Shown here: positions 12,253 through 25,235 of the stretch, piece by piece
Layout of the letters: each line of letters opens with the position of its first letter
How positions within the stretch are numbered: the first letter of the stretch is position 1
Assembly (NCBI GenBank): GCA_022414725.1
Contig: CM039462.1
Coordinates: 55,488,624-55,552,623 of the forward strand
Length of the DNA: 64,000 nt
DNA from: Microglena sp. YARC
Lineage: Eukaryota; Chlorophyta; Chlorophyceae; Chlamydomonadales; Chlamydomonadaceae
Direction: 5' to 3'
The notes under the pieces: model-generated
Database searches by the model: none
What the model was told of the DNA's origin: nothing
What the model saw: only the letters and a program-made list of their open reading frames with translations
Made by a program: the position numbers and the translations under genes

Positions 12253-13325
12253 CGTCCAAAAACCTTAGGAAAATCACTGCATGTCCCTCCACCCAAGTTT
12301 AGTGGTCTACTATACACAGTTGAACTGAGTTAGTATAGTAGAAACACGCCCTTATGTATAGTAACAGGCTGTAAGAAGAAGGGGAAGAACCCCCCCCCCC
12401 CGCCCGCGCCCACCCCCAGGGCCCGCCCCGCCCCTTACCTCCCGGGCCGGGGTAATCCTGGGGGCTCCCACCCCGAAAAGTTACAGCGAAGCGACTCCCA
12501 ACCCTCGATCAATTCCTCGACAATCAATCCATTATTTGCCCTTGCCCTACGATCAGATAAGATTCGCTCGGGATTTCCCTCGGCTTACTTTCCCCCTCCG
12601 CACGCGGGCGACGAGGTTTTCCCATCTCTGCTGCCCATACTCGAGCCTCCATCGGCAACCCTTCGCGCTCCGTCTGGATTCCCCCTCCGCACTTTGCAAG
12701 GTGCGCGCGCGGTTTTTGAAAGCAATGTGAAAATAGCCATAAATTGATGTACAAAGATCCAGCGATCTAGAAATGGATAGCTAGCAGGAGATAGAGATGG
12801 CAAGGGCATGTTGATGTCACTGGAGTTGGCTCTGGGATAGAGCACAGGGTACTGGGGTCTGCTGCTACTGCTAGTGTGGACTGGGAAGTGCAAGCATTCG
12901 GAGTGGGTGGTTGTTTGCTTCATTGCTGGGTGGTTGGTAGTTGACTGGTTGCTTCACCCAGGTTTGTGCCATACAGTTTTGCATACAAGCTTCAGGTCTG
13001 CATGCAGTCTGCATATGAATTTCACCAACCATTCATTCTATGTAGATATTTGCCTCGGGAAAGTTGCTCCTTATGTAATATAGAAACTAACGGCACATTA
13101 CAGAAATCACACACATGTGGGGTGTGGGGGTGGATGGGTGGGGCTTCAGATATGGGACGGAGAGACAAATGTTCAGGTTCACCCAGTGTCAGGTTCTCCT
13201 CTTTCGCTGCCTGTCAACACAATATGCATTTGCAGCCTCCTAACAGCTTCCTCTCAGGACCTCGCTAAGAGCCTTCCAGTAAAGCTGTATCGCATCTCCC
13301 CATTGACCATGAGTACTAGGGGCAA
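12253..13325. other. Non-coding, C-rich patch and short inverted repeat
   Basis: Contains the inverted pair CTACTATAC / GTATAGTAG near 12308-12345, followed by AAACACGCCC, a word shared with repeats at 0.9, 1.3, 44.4 and 45.6 kb, and a C-rich patch at 12388-12440. No gene recognised. Confidence 0.4.
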
Positions 13326-13329
13326 GCAC

Positions 13330-15640
13330 ACATACACGCATGCTCCCATGTACAAACATGCACACATGCACATACACAGAAGCACGAACACGTACACACA
13401 TGCACATACACACGTACACACATGCACATTCACACATACTCACATGCACATACACACATACACACATGCACATACACGCATACACACATGCACATACACA
13501 TACACACATGCACATACACACATACACGCATGTACATACACACTTGCACAAACACACATACACACATGCACATACGCTCATACACACATGCACAAACACA
13601 TGTACACACATGCACATGGACATATGTACATACACACATACACACATGCACATACACACCTGCACAAACACACGTACACACATGCACATGCACACATACA
13701 CACTTGCACGTACACACATGCTCACATGTACATGCACACATACACACATGTAAAAACACACATACACGCATGCACATACACACATACACACATGCACATA
13801 CACACATGCACACATGCACATGCACACATGTACATACACACTTGCACACATACATGCATGCACAAACACACATACACACATGCACACATGCACACATACA
13901 CACATGCGCACATGCTCACATGTACATATACACTTACACACATGTAAAAAAGCACATACACACATGTGCATACAAACGTACACGCATACACATATATACA
14001 CATGTACAAACACACATACACACATGCACATACACATACATGCAAGCGTAAATACATGCACACACACACATACACACATGCACACATACACACATGCTCA
14101 CATGTGCATACACACTTGCACACATGTACATGCACACATATGCACATGCACACATGGTAATAAACACATGCACACATGGTAATACACACATACTCACAAG
14201 CACATGCACAAACACACATACACACATGCACATACACACATGCGCACATGCACACACACGCTCACATGCACATACACACTCACACAACCACACATGCACT
14301 GACCCACATTCACATACACACATGCACACATACACACATGCACACATGCACACATGCACACATGCACACATACACACATACACAAATACACACATGCACA
14401 CATGCACACATGCACACATGCACGCATGCACACATGCACGCACACACACATGCACACAACCACACATGCACTGACCCACGTTCACATACACACAAACACA
14501 CATGCACACATGCACGGACATACATGTACATACACACATGCACATACCCACATGTTCATACACACATGCACACGTACATACATACACACTTACACACATG
14601 CACATATGCACATTTGCTCTCATGTACATACACACTTACACACATGCACAAACCCACCTACACACATGCACATACACACATACACACATGCACATACACA
14701 AACACACATGCACATACACACATGCATACATGTACACATAAACACATGCGCGCACACACATACACACATGCACATACACATATGTACATACACACATGCA
14801 CAAACACACATGTACTCATGTACACATACACACATGCTCACATGTACATACACACTTAAACTCATACACACATGTACAAGCACAAATACACACATGTACA
14901 TACACACATGCTCACATGCTCACATGTACAGACACACTTACTCACTTGCACAAACACACATACACACATGCACATAAACACATGTACATGCATGCATACA
15001 CACATGCACATGCACACACACACATGCACACATACACACTTACACAAACACACATACACACATGCACATACACACATACACACATGCACAAACACACATA
15101 CACAAATGCACATACATACATACATACACACATGCACACATGCACACGTACACACATGCTCACATACACACATGCTCAAATGCACTTACACACATGTTCA
15201 AACACACATACAAACATGCACATACACACATACACACATGCACACATTTACATGCATACATACGCACCTGCTCATACACATGCACACATGCTCATACACA
15301 CATACACACATGCACACATACACACATACACACATGCACACATGCACATACACACATGCACACATACTCACATGCAAATACACACATGCACATTCACACA
15401 TGCGCACATTCACGTACACACATGCACATATAAACATACACACATGCACATATAAACATACACACATGCATATACACACATGCACACATACGCACATACA
15501 CGCATGCACAAACCCACATTAACACATACACACATGCACATACACACGTATACACATGCACATACAGACATGTACACATACACACATTATCACATGCCCA
15601 TTCATGAATACACGCACACACACATTCTGACACGTGCATG
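13330..15640. repeat. 2.3-kb ACAC/ATGC satellite
   Basis: Continuous variable repeat of ACACATGCACATACACACAT-type units. Every frame on both strands stays open for hundreds of codons (His/Thr/Tyr on one strand, Cys/Val/Met on the other), which shows that openness here is a property of the repeat and not evidence of genes. Confidence 0.97.
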
Positions 15641-15719
15641 CTTGTTTAAAGAACAAAACACAGGAATTTATTCATATTATGTCAGAAGATGTTTCAATAT
15701 TGCAAGGGTGCGTAAATGA

Positions 15720-15965
15720 TATACAAGCACACTTCTATCAATTACACAATTAAATGATAGACAAACACACTACAATCAATTACACAATTAAATGTTAGAC
15801 AAACACACTTCAATCAATTACACAATTAAATGATAGACGAACACACTTAAATCAATTACACAATTAAATGATAGACGAACACACTTCAATCAATTACACA
15901 ATTAATTGGTAGACGAACACTCTTCAATCAATTACACGCTTAAATGAGAAACAAACACACTTAAA
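15720..15965. repeat. About 38-bp minisatellite upstream of the GT90 gene
   Basis: Six to seven copies of a unit containing CAATTACACAATTAAATGAT and AGACAAACACACTTCAATC with small changes. It decays into AATTAAATTGAC runs that reach to about 16037, some 57 bp before the GT90 start codon, so the promoter would lie in or very near repeat DNA. Confidence 0.9.
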
Positions 15966-16093
15966 TCAATTAAATTAACAGTTAAGTTAAATTATATTGA
16001 CAGTCAATTAAATTGACAATTAAATTGACAATTAAATTACCAGTCGTAACCCAGGGATCGACATTGCCCAAGCTCTCCTCGTTCTTTTGAGTA

Positions 16094-17855
16094 ATGGCCA
16101 TCATGGTCACTTCTCAATGCCTTCTGGCGCTCTACCTCCTCTTCAGCATTGTGACATGCAGCACGATGCTGGATGCGGTTGCTGACGGCAAAGCAGAGGT
16201 CGAAAAACTATTAGAGCATTGGAAGGCGATAGCTCACGGCATGCCCAAGGGAGCCGTCGTTCGACAGGCGTACACCATGAGCGACCAGGAGCTGGGGGAC
16301 CTTGGGAAGGACCAGTGCCAAACACAACAGCTAATCAGATTCAGATACCATGTTGCGAACAATAGCTTCACATGCTTCAATCACAACCCAGAGTACGCCC
16401 CAATGTACTGCCGTGGCTATCTTGGGTTTCTTCACCACGTGGTGGCCCAGCCGGCGTACCGCTCACTTCTGACCCATGACTTTGCATGGTACTTTGAGAC
16501 GGCGGATGGCTTCCAGGTCAGCAAAAACTCCCACCAGCTTCCCCTTCCCCTCCTCGCCAATGCCAGGAACCCTCAGAACTGGCACGGGGATATCTTCTCC
16601 ATCCCAGCTCCTGACAACTTTATGACCTGGGCGTACTACAGGTACCTCCTGGGTGATCATAGGGATGATGTGCCGGAAGACACCTTCCACGTCAATTCGT
16701 GGCGGATCTTTGCCTACATCTTTACCCAGGTCCCTTGGGAGGATGCGATCGACAACATCATCTTCCGCGCTCGTTACTGGGGCACTCAGGACCCCAATAG
16801 ATTAAACGAGTTCAGCGTCCCCTACATGAACGTGCGGGAGGAGGTGTGTGTGCTGGCTGAGGCGTTGCACAAGGAGCAGCAGCTGTGCTTGGACAACTGG
16901 CCTGGCCACGGCTCATGCAGCCGAATGACCAAGGATGAGATGATGCAGTACCGCTACCAGGTCAACATTGACGGCTGGACCTGCACCTGGGAAGCCGCAC
17001 TCTGGAAATACGGTTCTGGTAAAGTGAGCTTCTATGTATTGCCAGTCAACAAGACCACGGGCGAGCCCTATCAACCCTGGGACCTTTGGTGGACCCCGGC
17101 TTTCAAGCCTCACGTGCACTACATCCCTGTCAGCACTTCCAACATCTTTGAGAAGTACGAATGGTGCAAGAAACAAGCACATGGGTGTGCGCCATTGGGT
17201 GCAGCAGCTCGTGAGCAAGCTTTGAGTGTGGTGACCCTGAACACCTCAACCCACTTCACGGGATTGTTGCTGAAGCACGTGCACGACCGGCAGTTTGATG
17301 ACGGTGACAAGCCAACGGGGCAAAGCATCCAGACGCCACTGCAGCTGGGGACAGTAGCAGCAGCATCTGGGAACACAAGTGCAACATCTGAGATGGAGTC
17401 CCTCGGGGCCAAGTTGCAATCCCTGGCAGCTGAGCTGGCGGACGCCAGAGCTCGCATCGGGGATCTAGAAGCTTCCCACCTGGCAGGTTCTGTTGAACTG
17501 AAGGGGGCTAGCATGGCGCTGGACGCCCACGAGGCGCCGGCGGCTGATCTGGGAAGTGGAGGCGTGTGTGACACCACGGCTGGCTCCAAGATCACAGCCA
17601 CCTGGCCACGTGCTTTACTCAACCTGGGATCTACCGTGAAGGCGTTGTCTCAGCCCCCCCTGTTGAGCGCGCGGGATGCGGGGGATTGCACCCATGCACA
17701 GTCAGAGCGCATGTTAGAGTTCTGGAAGAAGCTAGCCCCGGCGATGGCCAAGGGGGCGAAGATGCGTGCGGCGTTTAAGATGTCAGACGAAGATCTGATG
17801 GTGAACGCGTCCAAATCAAAGACTGAGTGCGCCCAGGTCTTCCGGTACCATTCAG
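16094..17855 (+). CDS. Two-domain GT90 (CAP10-type) glycosyltransferase, exon 1
   Basis: First of four exons of one gene (16094-17855, 28713-28879, 31232-31325, 31848-32638; 937 codons plus stop). The start is the first ATG of the frame and gives a signal peptide (residues 1-23, hydrophobic LLALYLLFSIV). Domain 1 (about 30-405) shows GT90 landmarks: WHGDIFSIP, PWEDAIDNIIFRAR near 214, YRYQVNIDGWT near 286 and KPHVHYIPV near 340. A short coiled coil follows (about 431-478, EMESLGAKLQSLAAELADAR), then the start of domain 2 (ERMLEFWKKLAPAMAKGAKM). Family members transfer glucose or xylose to proteins or glycans in the ER/Golgi lumen; the substrate here is unknown. The exon ends TTCAG|GTAATA in phase 1. 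The frame reading on past 17855 is Ile-repeat intron. Confidence 0.85.
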
Positions 17856-17878
17856 GTAATAAGCACATGAACATGAAC

Positions 17879-17952
<74 letters not shown>

Positions 17953-18010
17953 GGAGGATGACAAACGGGAAATATCTGGTACCCCGTCCAAAAAGTTGGA
18001 ATAGTCAAAA

Positions 18011-18052
<42 letters not shown>
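17879..18052. repeat. (ATA)n array and a run of 42 G
   Basis: An AAT/ATA trinucleotide array at 17879-17950 directly after the splice donor, then a pure G run at 18011-18052 followed by CTGACCCT. Confidence 0.97.
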
Positions 18053-18373
18053 CTGACCCTGCCATCTTAGATGAAACCTAGCCTATCTTGTGGCAAATCA
18101 TCTCCTTTAGTACCCTGCATTTTTAAAACCCTGAGAATGTGTGGATTTTTTTTAACACGGCCCGAACACGAATACAAATTATTCTAGTATGCAACCTAGA
18201 TGTCTCAATATTTCAGCTTCCTAGAGCCTCCTTATAGTTCCTTTCCTTCCTTCAAGATCCTTTATAACTAACTTGCCCAGTATTGGCATGGAAACTGCAT
18301 GGGCTTGCAACATGAAGCCCACCAAAAGGTCTAAATGTAACGCCCACCTGCGCCCACCATCATTATGTCAGCT
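18053..18373. other. Intronic spacer, no gene seen
   Basis: Ordinary sequence without repeats or an open frame of note. Confidence 0.4.
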
Positions 18374-19153
18374 TTAAAGTGCGCCAGCTCGCTTTAGTTT
18401 GGGCTGAATTGCCAGCCAGGGGAGGTGCCTAGAAGCTGCTGCCTGTAGCTGGCTGAAGCACAAGGCATCCCCGGGCAAGTAGTACAGTTTGGAAACATCT
18501 GAGACCAAGAAACCCTTTGTAGTAGCACACCAAGACACCTGGGTTACACGATGGGCCTCGGTAGGACGGTGAACCTGGAAGGGGTAGCTCTTACAGAAAG
18601 GTTGAGGCCACTCCACAGCCTTCCAACCTTGGCAAATAGTTCGCACGGGCTCAGCATTTGAAATTGCATCATCTCCATCAAGGGGCTGTGTTTCGGTTTC
18701 AGCACTTGCAGTCGCATCATCTCCATTAAGGGGCTGCAGCTGTGGCTGTGGCTGGGCATGTTTGACTCCAAAGAAGTGGCTGATTTTCAGCTGTCCAGGT
18801 AGGGGTTCAAGGGCTTTGTACACACAGCAAGATACTCTGTGCCTCTCAACATCATCAGCAGCTGTCCAGACCTTCCCACACTGACATGCAGAGATTTTCG
18901 CCTGGGTACCTCGGCAGAACTTCTTGTGCTGCTCGAACTGTTGCGGCCTCGCGAATCCAGTTGCCGACCGAGCACAAACAGGACATGTGTCGTCGACCTC
19001 GTCCAGGCGGCCATCAGTCAGGTCCACATGCTGCCTCTTGGACAGACTTTCGTCGCGAATAGTCTCTTCAATGGTCGCATTCGACTCTGCAGTTATATTG
19101 GATGTATCCATGCCGAACTCGAACCAGGATAAGCAGGAGATCACAGGTGACAC
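18374..19153 (-). CDS. Zinc-finger protein with a PCNA-binding-like motif
   Basis: A 259-codon frame, antisense inside intron 1 of the GT90 gene. It has an acidic N-terminus, two Cys/His fingers (CPVCARSATGFARPQQFEQH with C80 at 57-80; CQCGKVWTAADDVERHRVSC at 90-109), then QLKISHFF at 121-128, which fits the PIP-box consensus Q-x-x-[ILM]-x-x-[FY]-[FY]. Next comes a duplicated LNGDDA/LDGDDA spacer, then a Trp/Cys-containing C-terminal part I do not recognise. It could be a nested gene or the DNA-binding part of a transposon. The start is uncertain, as GAACTCGAAC-like repeats lie just upstream. Transcription is not shown. Confidence 0.5.
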   Translation of the reverse strand: MSPVISCLSWFEFGMDTSNITAESNATIEETIRDESLSKRQHVDLTDGRLDEVDDTCPVCARSATGFARPQQFEQHKKFCRGTQAKISACQCGKVWTAADDVERHRVSCCVYKALEPLPGQLKISHFFGVKHAQPQPQLQPLNGDDATASAETETQPLDGDDAISNAEPVRTICQGWKAVEWPQPFCKSYPFQVHRPTEAHRVTQVSWCATTKGFLVSDVSKLYYLPGDALCFSQLQAAASRHLPWLAIQPKLKRAGAL

Positions 19154-19476
19154 AAGGTTTCGAACTTGAACTCGAACTCGAACTCGATCTTGAATTACAT
19201 GGCAGGTGTCTGAAAACTATGGAATCAGCACGCTTGCATCAAGACGAAGTCGTTCCACTTATCCAGATGCGAAATGGAGCACAGAGAAAAAAGTTAGGAA
19301 AAAGTTCATATGGGGCCGAGAGGGGGGGGGGGGGGGGGGGCACCCTGCCCTGAAGTCCTCAGAATGGCACCGGACCCGGGGGTATCGAGAGATCACGTGA
19401 TCCCCTAACGGAAACAACTTTCCGATACCCTGACATGGACCGTGCCGGACTTTCTATGGCTCCTGTCATCCTCCTG

Positions 19477-19537
<61 letters not shown>

Positions 19538-19974
19538 TAATAATAATGGTAATAGTAATAACAGCAATAATACAATGTTGTGTGAACTGAGAAAATAAAA
19601 AAAAGAGGCGGGGGATACAGATGGTGAACCCACTATATTTTGCAAGCGCTCAACAACATAACCGTTCCATTATCCATAGAGTATCAAAACAAGCTAAATA
19701 CAGCGTTGCATGCGTCGCTAAAAAATGGCGGAAAGTGATCGCGAGGAAGCGACAGGTGGCTTTGTGGTTACGAGACCGTTTGCTGATGTGTCAGGCTTCA
19801 GCCCTGTCTGACAGATGGTCGGTCAGTCGGTCGGTCAGACGGACAAATAAGCTAACATGAGAAGAGGGGGCTCCGCCAAAAATAAGGGTGGGGGATAATG
19901 AAGGTCAACCCACTTTATTTTTCGAGCGCTCAACAACATTGCCATTCTGTTGTCTTCAGTATCCATTTGTTATT
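19154..19974. repeat. G run, (AAT)n array and a duplicated roughly 65-bp motif
   Basis: A poly-G run lies at 19322-19340, an AAT trinucleotide array at 19478-19535, and two copies of a motif containing CAACCCACTTTATTTT- or GAACCCACTATATTTT-like sequence plus GCGCTCAACAACAT at 19623-19680 and 19902-19960. No gene recognised. Confidence 0.75.
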
Positions 19975-20278
19975 ATATTGTACAATTAAATTATCACTGA
20001 AGCACAAACTCAGGGCCCCCGTCAGTTAAACGATTGTTTGGAGCTCAGTTCATCAGTGCTATTTCTTGTTATGCCCTTCCTATACAGTTGGGCAAGTCCC
20101 TTTAGCCTATTTGACCTACCCCTAGACTGATACATACATACATGCATACATACATACATACATACATACATACATACATACATACATACATACATACATA
20201 CATACATACATACATACATGCATGCATGCATGCATGCATACATACATACATACATACATACATACATACATACATACA

Positions 20279-20310
<32 letters not shown>

Positions 20311-20400
20311 CATACATACATACATACATACATACATACATACATACATACATACATACATACATACATACATACATACATACACACATACATACATACG
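19975..20400 (+). mobile_element. SINE-like element with a (CATA)n tail, copy 1
   Basis: A body of about 155 bp (19975-20130) is followed by a 270-bp CATA/CATG tetranucleotide array. A second copy of the body, about 85% identical and in opposite orientation, lies at 29244-29405 in intron 2, again joined to a short CATA-type run. A conserved body plus a simple tail, dispersed and with no ORF, is the structure of a non-autonomous retroelement. I do not see clear pol III boxes. Confidence 0.6.
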
Positions 20401-21740
20401 AGACTCGCTGCCACCTGGGTAACCCCGAAACGACTCCCCTGGCCACGTCAGCAAAAGGCAGCCAGCGAGCAGGCAAGAGTGAGAGCGCAGGAGAAGGAGA
20501 AGGGAATGCTGCGACGGGGGGAGCTGCGAAGTTATTGGCAGTGGCACCGAAATTAGTGGGAAAGAGTTTGGGCAGACAGAGAGAGGCTACACCGTTGAAT
20601 ATAGGGCGACTGAGGCAGCAAGCACCGAAAATAGCAGAAGTGCGCAGGAAAATTCGGGTATCAGAACGGCTTGGTCCAGGAAATGCAAGAGAATTTTACA
20701 GAAGAGCAGCGAGAGGGAGTAGAAAATGACACCGGCTTCATCAGAGCAGCGCAAAGCAGCGCAGGGGGCGAACAGGTCGCAGGAAAATTCGGGCACCAAG
20801 CCGGCTAACCTTGGACGGTTGCGGGTGGGTGGATGGCAGGAGGCAATTCGTTCCTGTGGCGCCGCTGCCACCTGGGCGACAGGTCGGCAAGATTTGGAAC
20901 CAAAACCCCAAGCGGCTAGGCCAAAAGGCGCCGAACACGCACCGGGCACGCGCTAAACCGCTGACGCCCAACTTTATATATACTGATGATGATTCGCGGG
21001 CAGGCTGTACACGGTTCTACCGCAGATTCGTTTTTCCACCAGCGAAATCGCTCGGCATACTCAACCACACTAATTCTCCACCTCTTCTCTGCTCTCTACT
21101 GCGCTTCTCTGCAACTCATATCCTTCTTTTTCCGCATTCGTTCACATGAGCGCCTGGTCGGACCAACGATGGCGCTTAGCTCAGCTTTGCAGACCGACAA
21201 GGATAGGAGCGATGCAAACCAGCTTTGATGTTTAGCATATGCTGCAGGGCAGTCTGGACCTAATCGCCTTGTCTTGCGCTTAGAATAACACTGTCAGAAT
21301 TTTGCTTCATGAAGCAGGTCTGCTTCTCTTGCAACATGATGCGTGCCAAGGGTCCTAATGGACAAGGGGGCATGCAACGCATCGGCCAGTATTCAGAGTA
21401 AGTGTGATGGATATGCATCCTCACATCGAGCGCCCTCGACGACGAAGTATGAGACTCCAGGAGCAGTCTCATACTACAGCGTGACACGGGCATCGGCCCC
21501 CGCCATGCTGACGCAGAGACCCGAACCTGAACCACGTCTCCAAGGTGAGGTAACGGGGGATAAGACGCGCCTCTGATCCCCCTAACGCCAGACAACATAG
21601 AGGAGCATACCCTCTTCACCTTGTTCCTTTGTATTACTGTTAAGACGCTAATCCCCGTGTCACAATTGATTTCGGAGCCTTTTTCCTTTCCCCCATCACT
21701 AAAACAAAAAACAACATAAAAAAAAAACTTCCCTCATACC
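20401..21740. other. Intronic DNA without a recognised gene
   Basis: Several overlapping open frames occur on both strands, but none shows a domain. GAAAATTCGGG(T/C)(A/C)-type words repeat at 20649 and 20782. Nothing else is recognised. Confidence 0.4.
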
Positions 21741-22720
21741 ATGGCGACCTCTGCCAATGATGGCATGGACATCGACAATAACCTAGACGCCGAAGGCACG
21801 GATGTTGAGATCATAGCCGACGCCGTGGCCAACGCTGAAACAGCAGCTTCCAACCTGGCCGCCCACGAAGCCAGCGTTACTGGACATACTCGCAAGACGT
21901 ACTCCCTTACTTACACGTGTATCCACCAGAGCGCCCTCACCCTGGTCGCCAACGCCGACGCTGCCACTGCAACTGCCGCTGCGGCTGCCACTACCGCTGC
22001 CAATGCCAACTCTACACGCCTGCAGTCACTTCTCGATGCAGCCAACGCCCGACTGGCGCAGGCGCCTGCGGACGTCCCACCTGCTGAGGCCTTGTTGGCT
22101 CAGCTTACGTCGGCTCTGCTGGTAAGAACGACCCCCAGACAGGTTAAAGTAGTAGGTCGTCCTCCTATTTGGACGGGAAACGAGGACACGAAGCTTCCTA
22201 GGGGTCGGGTCTGGTGGCATTCTTTGAACCTTTTCTGCGAGATCAACGACATGACCGACACTCGTTTTCTCTCTACCTTCTTTGGCGGGGCCGCGGCCGA
22301 CTGGTTTTTCCATTTGCTAAACGACCCTGCCCGACCCAGCCCGCTGACATGGCCAGAGGCAGAGACTGCTTTCCTGTCCTATTTCGATCCCTATTATGGG
22401 AACGCCGATTTGGTTGCCTTACAGCGCCTCCACTCCCACGCTGTTGTCCAGACCTCTACCGTGCGCCACTACGCACAGGTCTTTCTAACCCAAGTTCGCA
22501 TTGCTGGTGGCATGAGTATGTCTTCCCAACTCATGTTTTTTCGACTTGGCCTCACCCCTACCATCGAATGTAAGTGCCGTACACACCCGACTAACGCAGG
22601 TGGCCGCTTCACCACCCTCGATGATCTCATTTCCTTTGCTGCTTCGGTCGAAGAGCGCCTTGCCACTATCGCTCTGCCATCTCAGGCCCCTGAAACTGAG
22701 GCACTTGCCACACAAACGTG
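21741..22720 (+). pseudogene. LTR-retrotransposon Gag fragment
   Basis: An ORF starting ATGGCGACC with an Ala/Asp-rich N-terminal helix region, then a retrotransposon-Gag core at about residues 140-310: PPIWTG, FLSTFFGGAAADWFFHLL, LTWPEAETAFLSYFDPYY and RHYAQVFLTQVRIAGG. This is the order of the Ty3/Gypsy-type capsid domain (AxxWF...W..F...F). No CCHC knuckle, protease, RT or integrase follows; the frame runs into G-rich repeat DNA after about 22720 and then stops at 22820. It is therefore a truncated gag in the same orientation as the host GT90 gene. Confidence 0.75.
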
Positions 22721-23164
22721 TGTGTGTGTATGTGGTTGCGGGGGAGAGCGAGGGGAGGGCTGGGCGAGGAGGGAGATGGCAGGAAGGTGTGTGGGGCAAG
22801 GGGGAGCAGGTAGAGAATGAGTGGGTGAGGCAATGGGGATGGGGGGCAGACAGATTTAGGGAAGGAAGGGGATCGTGCCGGTCTGGGGGGGAGGGGGGGC
22901 ATACATAACAGATGGGAAGGGGGCATGCATCACATATTTTTTGCCGGAAAGGGGGTAATGTCTTGATTGAGTGCATGTGAAGTGGGAGAGGGTGGGTGGG
23001 GTGGGGTGGGGTGGGGGGCAAACAAGGGCCTGACCCCTTCAGTAACCCTGATCAGACCAAAGGAGGTGGGTGGGGTGGCGGGTGGCCTCCGGCCACACGG
23101 GCAATGTACTAGTACATACATACAAACATACATACATTACCACACACTGTTGGTTGACAGATGC
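22721..23164. repeat. GT- and G-rich low-complexity stretch
   Basis: GTGTGTGTGTATG, GGGGAGGGNGGG and GTGGGGTGGGG words, and a short (CATA)n at 23113-23136. The frames on both strands are compositional. Confidence 0.7.
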
Positions 23165-24235
23165 TTTAATCGCTTGCACATGGTCATCTCTTGCAACTGT
23201 CAACAACTGACACAAACTGCCAACAATTGTCAACAACTGCTTACAACTGCCAGCAACTGGCATTAACTGTACACCTGTGTCAGCAACTGACATTGACTGA
23301 CAACAACTGTCAACAACTGACATCAACTGCCAACATCTGCCAGCTACTGACATAAACTGCCAACTACTGTCAACAACTGACATCAATCGCCAACAACTGT
23401 CAACAACTGACATCAACCGCCAACAACTGACATCAACTGACAACAACTTTCAGCAACTGACATCAACTGCCAACAACTGACATCAACTGCCAACAACGGA
23501 TATCAACTGCAAACAACTGTCAACAACTGACATCAACTGCCAACAACTGTCAACAACTGACATCAACTGCCAACAACTGTCAACAACTGACATGGACTGC
23601 CAACAACTGACATCAGCTGCCAACAACTGTCAACAACTAACATCAACTGACATTAACTGCCAACAACTGTCAGCAACTGACATCAACTGTCATCAACTGA
23701 CATCAACTGCCAACATATGCCAACAACTGACATTAACTGCCATCAACTGCCAACAACTGACATCAACTGCCAACAACTGCCAACAACAGACATCAACTGC
23801 CAACAACTGTCAACAACTGACATCAACTGCCAACAACTGTCAACAAACGACATCAACCGCCAACAACGTCAACAACTGACATCAACTGACAACAACTGTC
23901 AGCAAATGACATCAACTGCCAACAACTGACATCAACTGACATTAACAGACAACAACAACCAACAGCTGACATTAACTGCCAACAACTGTCAGCAACTGAC
24001 ATCAACTGACGACAACTGACATCAACTGACATTAACTGCCAAAAAAACGACCTACATCTGGCATTAAGTGCCAACAACTGTAAACAACTGACATCAACTG
24101 GCAACAAATGCCAACAACTGACATTAACTGCGAACAACTGTCAACAACTGACATCCACTGCCAACATCCACTGCCAACATCCACTGCCAACATCCACTTC
24201 CAACATCCACCCCAAACACCCCAAACACCCCAAGC
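23165..24235. repeat. CAACTGACATCAACTGCCAA minisatellite, about 1 kb
   Basis: Dozens of variants of CAACTGACATCAACTGCCAA and CAACTGTCAACAACTGACAT in an array with higher-order variation, ending in CCAACATCCACTGCCAACAT and CCCCAAACACCCC runs. The Gln/Asn/Thr-rich translations are artefacts. Confidence 0.95.
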
Positions 24236-24960
24236 AAACACCCCTCCCTCCACCCCTTCTACGGATATACTATTGTCTTTGTTTGTTACAAAGGCAGTTT
24301 ACAAATAATTAAGTACACACAACGTTTTCAGTGTGCACACGACCCTCAGTCAAAACAGCATGGCATACACAACATTTAGTAGGGTGTTTGCGTGGCCCTT
24401 GGCCACACTTTTATTGGTCTGGGTTACCCCTCTTTCAATGATATACATTGGTCTAGTGGTAGACCAAATCACTTTGAGGATGAAGAGTCGGGGGGGTGAT
24501 TCCCCCTTCTGTCGCTCTTGGCGTTGCAGGTCGTTGTCAACCGCGATGGTAGCTTGTCCAGTTGAGGTTAAAAACCGCTCCCTACCCGCGTACGATGGGC
24601 TCCCTTAACACCACGGCCCACCAGGTGTTATTGAAAAAAAAACTCAGGATGCTGTACCCAACAATAATTAAGGGCGCCCGGAGGCGCATCCCGAATGAAA
24701 TGAAAATGATTATTGATTCAATTGATTTTAATTGTATTGTATTTTATTTTTTAATGTTTTGTTATTTAATTCGATTTTATTCCATTCAATTAAATTTAAT
24801 CAACGTGATTTTAATGCATTTAATTGCTTTACTTTTTATGAATTCGTATTGGATTTAATTTAATTTGATGTAATTGTTACCCCTCTGGATGTTGTACCCC
24901 ACAATAGCAACCCCACACATGCCTCTCCTCCCCAGTGCACAAAAAATGCAGAAATCACCC
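24236..24960. other. Intronic AT-rich stretch, no gene recognised
   Basis: ATTTAATTTAATTG-like AT-rich DNA at 24700-24880; no protein signature. Confidence 0.4.
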
Positions 24961-25235
24961 CTTTGTCCCCCCCACCCCACCCCCTCCCTCCCTTTCTCTC
25001 CCCCTCCCCACCCCCCACCCCCACCCCCTCCCTCCCTCCCTCCCTCCCTCCCTCCCTCCCTCCCTCCCTCCCTCCTTCCCCCCCTCCCTCCCCCCCCTCC
25101 CTCCCTCTCTTCCCCCCTTCCCCCGCTCCAACTCCCTCCCTACCCCCCTCCCTCCTCCCCTTCCTTCCCCCCTTCCTCCCTCCCTTCCCCCCTCCTTCCC
25201 TCCCCCCCCCCCTTCCCTCCCTCAATCCCTTGTCC
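24961..25235. repeat. (CCCT)n polypyrimidine tract
   Basis: About 270 bp of almost pure C/T on the plus strand, including a long CCCT run at 25026-25075. Confidence 0.95.

Noticed and set aside
13117..15639. Many long open frames on both strands (His/Thr/Tyr-rich or Cys/Val-rich proteins)
   Set aside because: All frames on both strands are open because the ACAC/ATGC satellite lacks stop codons; no start context, domain or composition typical of protein.
20022..20729. Repeat ORFs of Tyr/Val/Cys/Met or His/Ile/Thr across the CATA array
   Set aside because: Tetranucleotide repeat without stops; no biological frame.
22967..24308. Asn/Gln/Thr-rich repeat proteins
   Set aside because: Products of the CAACTGACAT minisatellite, with equivalent frames on both strands.
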